From positions 310,001-374,000 of the forward strand of contig NW_025954969.1 of assembly GCF_022376445.1 (NCBI RefSeq): a stretch of DNA of 64,000 nucleotides, in the 5' to 3' direction. Positions within the stretch are counted from its first letter, which is position 1. Each line of letters begins with the position of its first letter. A program made the position numbers and the translations under genes. The notes under the pieces are model-generated. The model was not told the origin of the DNA, searched no databases, and saw only the letters and a program-made list of their open reading frames with translations. Below, in pieces: positions 1 through 18,426 of the stretch. The DNA comes from Fomitopsis serialis (taxonomy: Eukaryota; Basidiomycota; Agaricomycetes; Polyporales; Fomitopsidaceae).

Positions 1-3000
1 GACTAGGCGTCACTTGGGCGTTACACAACGCGATTATGTCACGGTCACGCCAGCAATAACCCTCTCGCCACGAGCTCTTGCCCCCTCCAGCTCAAGGCCC
101 CCTCCTCACTGCTCTTCAAACTCATCGATGCATCGCTGGGTGGTGACGGCGTTGGATTCTTCTCTTGTATGAAAAGTAGTGCCTTATACTCGCAATGTTG
201 CGTACCGAACCACGCAAAATCACGGGGACTGCAGTGAGGTGGCTGCAAGTCGGCGACACATCTGCGACGTCCTTCAACATGGCAGGGGAGCCCGACCTAC
301 TGAATTCTGCAAATGAAAGGATTCGCCATACCTACGTGATGCCCATGCGATAGGGTTACACGTGGCCAAACGCCAAATCGCGGTTCAGCTGCCCATGAAC
401 CTACTCGACCGGGTTCTCCAACCCCCACTGCCGCAATAATGGGTACTGTAACATAAAGGTACGAAGTCGACGCTATACAGCCCACAGTATCGCTGACACG
501 CTCGAATTTGTCCAGTATGACCTTGGGCGCAGTGTCGTCGATACTGCTTGCGTTCGACATGTTCGTGCCCGACAGTTGAGTATGTGTTGCAGATGAAACT
601 CGTGGTCTTCGCGCTGTTCACGGTCGTCTCTGGACCTTCTATTCGACGGCCGGTGTCCATATGTCAGGGTGGCGGAATCCTTGGTCTTGCAGCGCGACCC
701 AGTGTACGACGGTGAGTAAAGCGGGATGCTGTATCCCAGAGGCCCAGTCAATCCTCTCGGGTCCAGCAGTGCCCTCGATGCGCAGGGACCCGGCACATAG
801 CAAGAAGCAGCCCGTGTAGTCGGTGGTGGCTCTTGTGAAGGGCATTGCACCATGAGTTCGGATGAACTGGACCACAACTATCCCAGCGACACAATTGTAC
901 TTTGCATTTGACGGCGACACGATGGACCCGAGGCATAGTACTGCTAATGAGCTGTCTCAAAGTTGCGCCTGCCGTGAGTTGCCTTCGAGTGGTGGGTACT
1001 TGTTCTCGCCTATTGGTTGCTGGCTTACAGTTCCAGAGTTGATGCTAATGCGGCTCAGTTCCACTCTCACAGCAAGACTACCCTAATACAGCTGGCTGTC
1101 CGCGGACGTCTTCAAAATTTGGAGTGTAAGCAGTGCAAGCGATGTGCTGTAGCATAATGTGTGAGCTGACCAGCGGTGTCCCATGTATAGCGACTTCGAG
1201 CTTGATCGGACCAGCCTGAACTTGCGGTAGCAACCACAGAGTCCACAGCAGAAGACAGCAGTTGTGCGATGACCTAGAAGAGACGCGTCGATCCAGGGCT
1301 TGACCTGCAGTGTGGTAGAGTTCAATGCTACCCGCGGACCATGCACTGGCATCGAAGGTGAGTGATGTTGCCTGCTGGACTAAACCCGATTCCAGTTGCG
1401 ACACCGAGTGGACAGTACTTGACATGGTCATGAGTTCGACTCATCCTCGGGTGCGAGCCGCTTTCGTAACCCTGTGTGCGCTTCTTGCGCACTTCCCGAG
1501 TCCGCCGCTGTGGAAGGGAAACTCGTCCCACGCTTTTCTTTTTCTTTTTCGTTACAATTCCCTACAGTACGCTCGACTCTACCGGCGCGCTCGCGACGAA
1601 CCGGAAGGCTGCGACGCGGACCCGCTAGTAGGACGAGACGAGCGCCGCGACGACGAGTGCCGCACCTGCTGGGGGACCAGGTCGCGATTAGCAAATAGCA
1701 CCGCGTGCGTGCTGCCAACCTCGTACCGAGACAAGGGATCGTTGTACAACGCCGGAAGGGGACTCAACGGACGTCCGTCGCCCAGGAGGGTGTCCATATG
1801 CCTGCTGTACGGTACTTTCCTTATTAGGTATTATTCCTTCCCGATCTGTCATGCGCTCGCGCGTCTCTTTCCTTTCGAACCATCGCAAGCTCGCCGCGTC
1901 TCTCCCTCGCAGTCTTCTACCTTTTTATCTCTCTCGCTCTTCCATGCTTCTAGAATCTCTCGCGTGTATTAAGTACTGGGCTGAGCTGCCCGTCTATCGA
2001 ATCGAATCCCCACTTCTCGCTCTCTCTCTCGCCTCGCTGTCCCGACCTCGGCACTTAGACGCGACAACTGCGGTCGCGGGTGCAAAGCAAGTCGAGTAGA
2101 ATCACGTCGAGTCGCGTTCGACATTTGTAAGTGTTTCATTGAGTCTCGGCGGCCTAACTACGTGCTATAGACATCCACCGTCGTCCTCCACCGAGCCCTC
2201 GTCCATCTCGACCATCCGACCTCCCTGCATCTAGGACGAGTACGCGTGTGGTGTGGGTTTGTCGTCGCACGCACGCCTTCTCTCCGACACCGCCACTAGC
2301 GCTATGCTTCGAGCTCCGAGTCACCGACCTCTGTTTCATGGATGCCCTCGTTCTGTGGTCGACAGCTACGCAATTTGTGCTGCCGCGATTCTCGTAGGTA
2401 CAGGTCATTCTCGCGAGGATAGTAAGGGCCGACTGGCGCAAGATCCATGCTATAGTATTCGAGCAAGAGGAAGTCGCTATGACGTCGGGCAGCGTGTGGT
2501 GGCTACCTCCCATTCATCTACCAAACACCGTCAACCCGGGAAACTAGGAAGCTCGAGCTGTATGCTGGATCATTTGTCCATGTTGCTCCATTCGAGAACA
2601 CGGCGTTTCGCGGCTCGTATCTAACACCCGACTCCTCGACTGAGCAAGCAGCTCATACAGGGGACCTCGTTACGACGAGAGACAGTGCGGCCGTGAACAG
2701 GTATGCGCTTCCGCTCACGGGCGTTGGCAGTGCCCAAGATTCGTATAGAGCCTATCAAGATCACGACATGGTTCAAGACTTCGAGTGTTTTTAGGCCTTC
2801 AATCGACGTCACGATAACTCGAGAGAAGGTGCGAGACGCTGCGGATGCTGACGAACAATCTTAATAATGAGCCACTTTTGTGCAGTGACAAAGCCCTCCC
2901 TCCCCCGGTTGGTCGGGAATCACTGCCATCGTCAGCGGCCATTGACTCGAACGGCTAGGTGCTACCCCCCGCGAGGAATGAAGGGGAATCTCCCCATACA

Positions 3001-3091
3001 TCTCGTCCATCTAGACGAAAGCCCTGATTGCCACTCCCGTCTACTTTCCCCGCTCAGGGCCATCTACGTCCGGCACTTGCTCGTCCGCACA
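1..3091. other. No recognised gene
   Basis: Open frames occur on both strands, the longest being 215 codons at 1325-1972 on the plus strand. None shows a family motif, a membrane pattern, or a consistent exon chain that I recognise. The stretch 1840-2060 is rich in CT runs of the kind found near fungal promoters. A gene with many short exons could be hidden here. The last few hundred bases before 3092 presumably hold the promoter of the aldo/keto reductase. Confidence 0.4.
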
Positions 3092-4544
3092 ATGCCTGCT
3101 TCGAAGTATGTCACCTTGAACACCGGCGCTCGGTTGCCCACCCTTGGTCTCGGTACGTGGGTCTCAGCCTCTCAGGTCAGGCCCGAACGAGATGTAGACG
3201 CGGCGCGTACCTCGTCCCGAGTCTTCCGCTCTTCGAAGGGAAAAGCGCAAGCAGCTAGTACAGGTACTTTGGTAGCCTCAACACGGCAAATGTGGGAACC
3301 TGAACTGAATATGCTGTCGACATCGCAGTGTTGTTAGGTGCTGTTGTCCCAGGTTCCGCTCACGCACAGGTCAGCGTGCATAGGCATGTCGTAGGGACAT
3401 GCGCCGGACCAGCTGGCAAAGTGTCTCAGTCATTGGGAGCGGTAGAAGGTCACCTCGAGTCGCGCTCAGAGACATGACTGACCGGATACAGTGCGAGATG
3501 AGGATACCATCGTGCACCGAATACTGCCTTTCCGAGTTCATGCCGTTACATACTGAAGTTTTGAGGTACATACTGATGGGTAGTTCTCACTATAGGCACG
3601 TGGAATCCTGGAGGCCCAGGCACCGTAGAGCAGGCTGTTGAGGTTGCACTCAAGCACGGCTACAGGCTCCTTGACACCGCGCAAGCATACTGTGCGCTCG
3701 TCCTGCTTGTATCCTCTCGTCCCCTCGCCTGACGTTACTCCCGGCCCAGCGAACGAGAGGCAGGTCGGCGAGGGCATCAAGCGCTCTGGTGTGCCGCGCG
3801 AGGAGATATTCCTCACGACCAAGCTCAACAACCCCGATCACGCCGACCCGCTCGCAGCCCTGCACAAGTCGCTGGCCGCGCTCGAGACGCCGTACCTCGA
3901 CCTCTGGCTGATGCACTGGCCGTGCCCGATGAAGGCCGGCAAGCCCGACCGCACGCTGACCTGGCTCGACACGTGGAAGGGCATGGAAGCCGTGTTCGAG
4001 GCGCACCCGGACAAGGTGCGCGCGATCGGCGTGAGCAACGTCAGCGCGCCGTTCCTCGAAGAGCTCTTGAAGGTCGCGTCCGTCGTGCCAGCGGTGAATC
4101 AGCTCGAGAGCCACCCGAGCCTGGCGCAGGAAGAGCTTGTGGAACTGTGCAAGGAGAAGGGCGTCGCGGTCACGGCGTATTCCCCACTTGGGGGGACGAC
4201 GTGCCCCTCACCGACAACCTCGTCGTGCAGGAGATCGCGGCGAAGCACGGCGTGACGCCGCAGAACATCCTCATCTCCTTCCACGCGAACCGCCCTGGCG
4301 TGAACAGTACGTAGGCGACGCTTTCAACCACTCCCATGTTGGTGCTGGTATAATGTTGACGTCGTATGCAGCCATCCCGAAGTCGGTCACGCCCGCGCGG
4401 ATCATCGAAAACATGCAGATCGTTGACCTGTCGCCGGAGGAGGTCCAGCAACTGTTCGATATCGAGAAGGAGGGCTCTATCCGTATCTACAAGCCGTTCT
4501 GGGCGGGCTACGGCGGCATCGGCTTCGCGGACTGCGAGCGGTGA
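3092..4544 (+). CDS. Aldo/keto reductase, one frame break
   Basis: NADPH-dependent reductase of the aldo/keto reductase superfamily, cytosolic, acting on aldehydes or sugars; the substrate cannot be told. Exons read as 3092-3152, 3596-3691, 3750-4306 and 4372-4544, all with GT-AG introns. The catalytic tetrad is visible: Asp47 and Tyr52 in DTAQAY, Lys77 in LTTKL, His108 in LMHWP. The cofactor-side IPKSVTPARI motif is in the last exon. The total is close to the usual 310-325 residues. Two oddities. Intron 1 is 443 bp against 50-65 bp elsewhere. The frame is also lost at a run of six G (4190-4195), just after YSPLG: the protein continues in the next frame as DDVPLTDNLVVQEIA, so one G is missing relative to the expected gene. 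This is either a sequencing indel or an inactivating deletion. Family is certain, intactness is not. Confidence 0.88.
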
Positions 4545-4801
4545 GCCTCCTGCTTTCGGCACGGTCTTCTTGCACCCGTGCTGGTGATGCGCTGGTCGGC
4601 GTGGACGCGAATATCGGACGGGTCGGAACAGGAATGTATCGTGTATCTGTATTGTATCATGACCCAGACTCCGTACAATGAAGGCGCTGTAGATTGTAAC
4701 TTGGAGCTTGAAGCTGCCGCTAGCGTTGCCTTTCACGCTGTCATGTAAGTAAGCGTCGCCGAACGGCTGCACGGAGGTGAGGCTGGAGGCTGATGTATGT
4801 A

Positions 4802-5097
4802 AGACAGGGCTCACGCACAACCATCCAGCGTGACACCTGTGACCGGGCTTCGGAGTAGCCATACGAGGCAGGTATCGCACTCAAACAGGCAGCTGAGCGG
4901 CTATTGCTCTTACACTCGTAAACCTATAGGAAACTTCGTGTTTACGATGGCTGCAAATCTGCTCGCACAGTTTTGTCCGCATTACGATTCCGCAGATTAC
5001 TATGCGAAAGAATCTTTTTAAAACGGCTGATCGAAGCCTCCATTAGCTTAGCGCGCCAATGTCACGCAAGCTGGATGGTTGTGCGTGAGCCCTGTCT
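4802..5097. mobile_element. TA-flanked MITE, 296 bp
   Basis: The two ends are perfect inverted repeats of 28 bp, each starting AGACAGGGCTCACG. They are bordered by TA on both sides (4800-4801 and 5098-5099), the target duplication expected for Tc1/mariner-type elements. The 240-bp interior has no coding capacity, so this is a non-autonomous miniature element. It sits in the spacer downstream of both the aldo/keto reductase and the ABC transporter. Confidence 0.82.
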
Positions 5098-5327
5098 TAT
5101 CCTTCACGACATAGATGTATTGCACTGGGGTCCGTACTTAGTCGTTTCAGGGAGGATTTCCACCCCGTTGCTGACCACAAGGATGCATTGCATGGCACAT
5201 ACACTGTATGCATCAGTCCTCACGTATTGTACTAGCGTCGCACAAAGCACGGAGACAATCATGATATGTATTAGTTCGCTTCCCCTAATCAGTACAGCAA
5301 GCCCTATCGACGTGCGCCGACTCTATT

Positions 5328-11890
<6,563 letters not shown>

Positions 11891-12501
11891 GGTGGTGGGC
11901 GTTCGAGCGCAGAATACTTGCAGCGCCAATTGAGCTTGCTCCTCCTATGTATTGGCTATGCAAATAACTGACTCGGACTGAATGGATTTCCCAGCCGCCT
12001 AGAGTCTGTCGGCTCCGTAGTCTGGGTTTGATCGAGTCAATGAGATGAAAAGCGATCAATGGGCGCGCGTACTACATGGGCAACCAGCTAGATAAGCGTC
12101 ACGGTGTTGCAAAAGATGCAATCGATTCTGAAAGACCCACCTCGCCGTTCAACGTGAGCATTGACCGTTCAGGGTGCCGAATCTCTATATCCTTCCACTA
12201 CAAATTCAAAGAGCTTGCAGAATCAAACTTCAGAAATGGCGGCGGGACTCTGACTCTGAGCGCTGAGCGCTCTGGCTAGTAAGACTCAAGTAAGACTGGC
12301 TCGGAGGGCGGCACAAGGCACGTGCATGACATGAGTCGTCACTCAGTGTGACAGGACGCGTTCAAACGTGACAAGACGCGTGCGACCGTGACTGATTTTC
12401 AAGTTCAATCAGTGTAGTCGTTCAAGTTCAACTTGTTGCAGCTCACTCACCGCAAATTCCTCTCGGGCGATACTTGACCGTCTGTGCCCATTACTTGGGC
12501 T
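11891..12501. other. Divergent intergenic region
   Basis: This spacer lies between the ABC transporter start and the primase remnant, which are transcribed apart. A 67-codon plus-strand frame at 12076-12279 has no recognisable motif. The only signal I see is the pair of ACGCGT boxes listed separately. Confidence 0.5.
12356..12381. promoter_or_regulatory. Two ACGCGT (MluI cell-cycle) boxes
   Basis: ACGCGT occurs at 12356-12361 and 12376-12381, exactly 20 bp apart, inside two similar stretches of GTGACA(G/A)GACGCGT. In fungi this is the binding core of MBF (Mbp1/Swi6), which drives S-phase genes including DNA primase. The boxes lie about 120-146 bp upstream of the primase remnant's ATG, so they look like its original promoter elements. 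Binding is inferred from the motif alone. Confidence 0.55.
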
Positions 12502-13168
12502 ATGGCTCAGGAAGACGTGTCTCCGGAGATGATGCTCGCTTCTTACAAGCGGCTCTATCCCTGGCGATGAGCAACGGCGGGCAAGTACTCTCGTCAGAAG
12601 CGAAATGTGATGACCCCAAGAAAGAGGCAAGGGCGGAAAAAGGGAAAGGGAAAACGAGTTACTCTTTTCCTTTCGCTGCACGGTGCTTTCTGAAAAAAAA
12701 AACAGATACTAGGAAAGCTTGAAAGCCGCAATGCAAGAGATCGTGCTACAGTATACCTATCTACGCCTTAATGCTGAAGTCTCGAAGCACCGCAAACACT
12801 TGCTCAAGGCAACCTTCTGTGTGCACCCCAAGACAGGCCGAATTTGCGTTCCCGTCGACCCAAGCGCGATAGACAGCTTCAGGCCCGAGCGCGCGCGTGC
12901 CCACGTGAGTCAGCTGCTTCGCGAGCTCGACGAGCTGGCGGCGACACTGCGGAATATCACTTCGGGATATTGATGAGCTGCGGGCTGGTCGGACTGTGCT
13001 TGATGGCTACCCACAGATTGGCAGAAACCGTCGATGAAGCCGTACGTTGAGATGCTCGACAGGCACGTCGCTGCGCTCATGGAAGAGGTGAGGCGCGCGA
13101 AGCGTGAGCTGGCCCAGGTGCGTCGGCAGGTGATCTCGCAGACCTCTTTCTCATACATTTCTTTCTAG
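12502..13168 (+). pseudogene. DNA primase small subunit remnant
   Basis: A broken copy of the catalytic small subunit of eukaryotic primase (Pri1/PriS), which makes RNA primers for polymerase alpha. The first 22 codons at 12502 read as the primase N-terminus (EDVSPEMMLASYKRLYPW) and stop at 12568-12570. The catalytic middle is absent. From about 12728 the conserved C-terminal part resumes: IVLQYTYLRLNAEVSKHR, then HLLKATFCVHPKTGR, then VSQLLRELDEL, ending in a stop at 12971-12973. The last segment (KPSMKPYVEMLDRHV) is in another frame from 13025 and ends at 13166-13168. So it has an internal deletion of most of the protein plus stops and a frame break. With two ACGCGT boxes upstream, it looks like a decayed full gene copy with promoter, not a processed copy. 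No intact primase gene is in the window. Confidence 0.78.
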
Positions 13169-13604
13169 ATTGAACGTGGTGAAGCTTGAGACACTCTACG
13201 GTTGTAAGTGGTGCTTTGCCAGCACGTTGTGTTTCTCGCCATCGCGCTGTCCGGTCGGTCTTTCCACATATGGATCTGATGTATTTGCATTTGTACCAGT
13301 ACATGTCCCGTTGCCGCATTATCCGCGCATTCAGAAAACGATTGTCGTCTTGAAACCACAAATCCGAAACTCTCTTATACAACTGCGGTTTGGTTGCAAC
13401 TACGTCGCTCTCTGAGTGTGGGCCAGACCGCTCATCATGACTTAGATCGGGCGAGACGACCGTGACCCCGTTATTCAATTTTGTACCTGGCTCCCTGGGC
13501 CCTGGTCCCTCATGGTGGTAGCTCAGCTACCAGGAAATGATTGTCGACATGATGAGTCTCAGTCTGCACAAGCGGCCTATGTACTGCTGACGACTACTAG
13601 GGTC
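13169..13604. other. No recognised feature
   Basis: Spacer between the primase remnant and the inverted-repeat-bounded segment. I see no coding or RNA signal in it. Confidence 0.5.
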
Positions 13605-16600
13605 TGTCGCAACTTTCTTACGCGCATTGTAATTCATTGTAATGCATTTCATTGCGTTTAAGCGCCCGTGACATTGCATTGCATCGCGTTCAACCCCAGA
13701 TTATTGCAATGACATTGTGATGCGTGATCACTGAGATGCCAATGACATGCCAATGTCGGAGCTGTAAATTGTAACCACTGAGATTGTAATGCATTGGAAT
13801 GTGACAGCAACGAATGCAATAAAAGTCAGCGGCTACACTTTATTGCAACGGCAAGTCTATCCAATTATGGACATTAGTTTAACTGCCAAGGATCATTATC
13901 GTGCTCCGCTCTTATGCTGATCAGATTATACTACTTACTATGCTATCACTGAGATGGTTGTGAACGACGGCGGGCATTGGAATGGGCGCCTATTAATTGG
14001 AATGGTCAGAAAAGGATTCAAACGCGCGACATGGAGAGAGCATACGTAGAGATCATTGTAACGACGTGCATACCGCTGGCCTATACGGGCATACTGGGTA
14101 TTAACTTTAACAGAATATCTCGACCTTTTGACTGTCCCCTTATACTATTGTCTACTCTGATATTGACTTTAAATGATGAAGTAAGTGACCGGGCGCGGCA
14201 GGTAATTCATGAGCGACTCGGATAGCAATGCATTCTTATCGAATCAGTGAGTACATGAGTATCTACGACGTCGACACGTCATCTGCGGCTTCGACCCATG
14301 AAGGATCGCTCACGACTCGTGGGTGGCACGACCTAGTACATGAACCACTACATCGCTCGGTGGAGCTGCTGGCAGGTCGGAGACTCACCTTATACCTCGT
14401 TCGCCGACGTCGCAACCACCGTGATCCCGACGACTACGACAGCACTAAGAACTACAAGTGTGTGCATGGGAGAGACAGATGATAATGTACAGTTCGTTGT
14501 CTTTCCAACCTGCAAACCAATGACTGCACGGCCACCGGGTGTGCGCGTACAGCGCGCGCACCGTGCCCGCGGCCCGCCTCCCGGACCACGGTCGGAACGT
14601 GTCTCGGCGGTGCAACACCGTGTTCACGACGAGTTGCACAATGGAGCACATCATACCCTTGCCAGGTGCAACACCGCACTCCATCTTCAGCTCGATGTGC
14701 GCGTGACGCGCGTTCGAGAGGCGGAAATGAACCTTATCAATGAGCCACAGCCCATGTCCCTCGGCGAGTTGCTACACCGTGACAAGGCCGCGTTAGTGCT
14801 TGACGGTGTTGTACTCCGAGATCAATTAGTACATCCGAGTCGCCGTCTCTTGCGGACGTACTACTCAAGCAATATGCCTAGCACACAGCACGTTACACTG
14901 GGCTCAGGCTGCCTGCGAAGTTCGAGTGAGTATCAATGATGTACACATGACACGAGATATTGACAAACACACCAAGCCGTGACACTGAGACTAGAAATGT
15001 CTGAGTCCAGTTGGCCATGCGACGAAGTCCGCGCATCAATAACGTCGCCAAAGGGCAGGGTGCGATGGAGCGACGGTAGTATGTAGCCGCAACCATATGT
15101 AACGCAAGCCTTGTGCTTGTGTCTTTGTGACAAGCAGGGTGGATGACGATCAACTTGACGACAGGACTCACCCTTCAGATTGAGTGCCGCGTGAATGTGC
15201 TTCCGCACCCTGGGACGGGACACACAAAGTTCGCCGGCTGCTTCCTCCGCTTCTGGCTCGCATCCGCGGTACTCGGCGCCGTCACATTCACCTTCGCGAT
15301 GTGCACGGGCACGCTGTTCGTGTCCATCGACATCGAGCCCATGCCGCCGTCCATAGTCATATCTGTGGTCATCATCATCCTCGACGGCGTGCGGTGCATG
15401 ATGGCGGTCATGCTGACGTTCACGGGCATACCGCCCATGTCCGGTAACAGCCTGTACCCAGGTCGCGGGCTAGCCGACGGCGACAGGTATGGGTTCGCGC
15501 ACGCGCTGCTCGCGCCACTGCTCCATCCGGAGATACTCCCCATGCCAGGGTGCTCCCGTGACCCAGAAGACGCGCGGCGATGATGGCCACATATTGACGC
15601 GACGGGCTCAGCGGAATGGAGGAACTGGCAAGTAGCCGTGTTCCGAAGGAACTCCTGCTGAGTGATGGATGGCGGAGGGACCAACATATCGTTCAGGTTG
15701 AGGAAGGTGCTCTGGTGACCATAGCCGTAGTCCTCGGAGCGCACAACACAATGGCCTCTGCCGTCGGACTTCGTACAGCGTAGGTTGGATGCGGCGATGT
15801 CGGGCGAGAGGTAGTCGTTGCGAAAGGAGCCGAAGTTGAACTGTGTGGAGATGTTTGGCTGTAAACGAATGTACTCTGGACGAGACCGGCGGATGAGGGA
15901 CAGTGGCGAAGTGGCTGGGTCCTGAGCCTGAGGGAGGGGCATTGTTGAAACAGCTGCTTAGAAGAGGAGGGACCGGGGAGGACATCATTCATATTGACAG
16001 TCCCCGCGGACGCAGGCCGTCTGCCGTCGTGAGAACGCTACAAACTGTCATCAGCGCTCATGCCGGCCCCTTGATGATGGCCACCCAGCATGGGCACGGT
16101 ATCCCAGGTAGGAGGTCGGAGCGATGTATCAGACAGGCTTCGCGACCATTGTGGCGCTTGCGCCGATAAATATTTGTTGGGCTTGTAACGAATCACCCGA
16201 CGTCTCATCGCCATAGCACATTCCCGATGTACCCACTATCATTTTATGTCCCGTCAGACAACGCATGATTGTGCAACTGAGGGCAACATACCTTGGTCCT
16301 GGATGGATTGCGACAACTGCGCATGCGCATCCCAGTTTTCCGGATCTGAGGACGTCAGCCCGTGTTGACCATCTACGAAACATGAACAAGCGTCCCGGCA
16401 TGAACATGTAACACACTCACCCGAGGGTACATTTTGGGATAGGGACGGTTGCCGCCCATCGGCACCTCCGCTGACAGGCGTCGCGGGCACAATGTGAAGC
16501 TGCGGGTGCGCTGGCATAACATCGCCAGCAGGCGCATCGATAGTCGGGGGTGACGTAACATCGAGTCCGGTCGAGCTCGGAGCTGGGCTGGCAGGCATTA

Positions 16601-17183
16601 CGAGTTGAGGCGGCGACGGCGCTTTCTGTGCTGGCGGTGACGAACTTGAAGGAAGGGTTTGAGCAGCCCATGCCGGAGACTCAAAGCGCAGGCCCTCCAA
16701 GTTCTGCTCGAGTCTAGGTGGACCCGTTGTTGTGTCGAAACGAGGAAGTGGAGGACGCATGGCTCCTGCCGTCGTCTTCCGGCGCTCCATTGCTTGAAGC
16801 TGGTGAACTGCTAGTGTGTTCGAACGGACCGGACTCGTTGTTCGTGCAACAAGCTAGGGCGGACATCGTCGGCAGTACGTCGAGAGAGAGTGGAGGCCGC
16901 GTACAGAGAAAGAGAGAGAGCGCGCGCAGGGAGCAAGGCGCGAGCGCTGCGGTGCGAACGCATCCGAGTCGACGATTGTAATTGCATTTCGATCAGCATC
17001 CGATGATAAGATTTCATTGTAATGAGCCGCGGCCAGTGCAATGATCGGGGAGCTGACGATATGGTCGGACGCTCATGCGATTGACATTCCTATCTAATCT
17101 ATTCCCACATCGGGGAATGCAGTCACATGGCAATGCTCATGGGAATGCCCGGGCATTAGAATCCCGGTTAAGAAGTTGCGACA
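13605..17183. mobile_element. Candidate TIR-bounded DNA element
   Basis: The left end starts TGTCGCAACTTTCTTA, and the right end read on the minus strand starts TGTCGCAACTTCTTAA: inverted repeats of about 15 bp with one base gap. Both flanks show TC at the junction, a possible 2-bp target duplication. For several hundred bases inside each end the sequence is full of short CATTGTAATG/AATGCATT-like words, as in the subterminal repeats of DNA transposons. No transposase was found inside; the only gene-like content is a decayed C2H2 gene on the minus strand. It could be a non-autonomous transposon that captured a gene, or two related MITE-like repeats flanking it. Confidence 0.45.
14450..16790 (-). 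pseudogene. C2H2 zinc-finger regulator, decayed
   Basis: From 16790 a Pro/Ser-rich segment (to about 16254) and then 15942-15175 read as the N-terminal part of a fungal transcription factor. It has a low-complexity stretch rich in methionine and serine and then FVCPVPGCGSTFTRHS, the first half of a C2H2 finger (Cys-x4-Cys). Immediately after, near 15180, the expected NLKG appears only after a one-base shift. Downstream, at about 14690-14450, a possible second finger is unrecognisable except for scattered Cys and His residues. Family homologues would continue with two or three more fingers, so DNA binding is probably lost. The N-terminal frame is long and open, which argues for recent decay. 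It lies wholly inside the inverted-repeat-bounded segment. Confidence 0.55.
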
Positions 17184-18426
17184 TCAAATGATTCTCGGTC
17201 CAGACGATTGAAATCCTACATATTGAGATCATGAGAATGATCGACACTGGCATTCAAGTTGACCGACGACAGTCATAAGTACTGTACCGTACTAGTGCCA
17301 CCGAGCGTCGCTGGCAACTACACTGACAAGCGATGCTGGACCTTCAAATAAGGACCCAGGATCCGACCCTTAATTCAGAGGCCGAGGCCCTTGGGCCGGG
17401 GTGCATGCCAAGTCCTGTATTCACATATAACCGCGCAAGCCCGTCTTTGGAGCTGCGCAAAGACCGCGGGACTACTACTTAGCGCTCTAGAGCCCGGCCG
17501 GCGCGGAAGACTGTCACCTAGGACGGTAACTCCGAAGGCTGCGCCCCAGCAGAAACGATTCTGCGACAGACCGGAACGCCAGCGCAGCGCACTGTACGCG
17601 CAAGTCGCAGGTAAGCCACCAGTGATGTGCATGACGCATCGGGATTTGATGCTTGTAAGGTTTGTAGAAGCTGTGTATGAAACGCCCCACGTCCCATCCA
17701 GGAAGTTGGTTCTCAACATGGGTGCACAGGGTGTAGTAGGATATAGTACCGATGGACACGAATCGACATCGCTATTCTGACAGGAGTACACCGCAGGCAC
17801 TGCTATTTGATCATCTAAGTCTGTCCATACATACAAATAGCCACCGAACGTCTCGGACTTGGAGGCGTCAATCTCTCACTGCGGAACCGCTGATGACTCG
17901 ATCACAGTTAATTGCACAGCAGGCAGACACAAGTTGTCGGATCTGTGACTCGCAGCTGTCATCAGCACCGGCTACTCCGTCGATCGCGCTCAGCGATTGG
18001 TCCAGCACCATGCAACCTTGTTCGCGAAGGGCCATGTTGCAGAACCACGCCAGCCACGCGCCCGACTCGGAGTCACAGCTGGTTTAAATACTGAGCGGGG
18101 GATGCGTCGCTTCCCCAGTCGACCATCCCTTCGTCAACGTACTAGGACAACTCGACAACAATTCTTGCCCTTAACCCTGCTATTGGCCTCATCATTCCTC
18201 CTCCAGCCCTCTGCCCACAGCAACCGCACACCCTCCCCCTCGCCGATGAATCAATTGTTCCTTGCGACTTTAGCATACTCGAGAAAATTACCGCACCGAT
18301 GATCATCGCTCCCGTGTCGGTAAACGCTCAGCTCGAGCAACATAAACCGACCACTCAGGTGAGCAGTGACCACCAGTGCGTTGCACAGTGCGCTGACCCA
18401 CGGCTGCATTTCTTCAGACTTACATT
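17184..18426. other. No recognised gene
   Basis: Open frames on both strands (for example 17391-17780 plus and 17375-17836 minus) show no family motif. The last few hundred bases are presumably the promoter and 5' leader of the membrane-protein gene at 18427. Confidence 0.4.

Noticed and set aside
1325..1972. 215-codon open frame on the plus strand
   Set aside because: No family motif and a low-complexity, arginine-rich translation; overlapping frames on the other strand are equally open.
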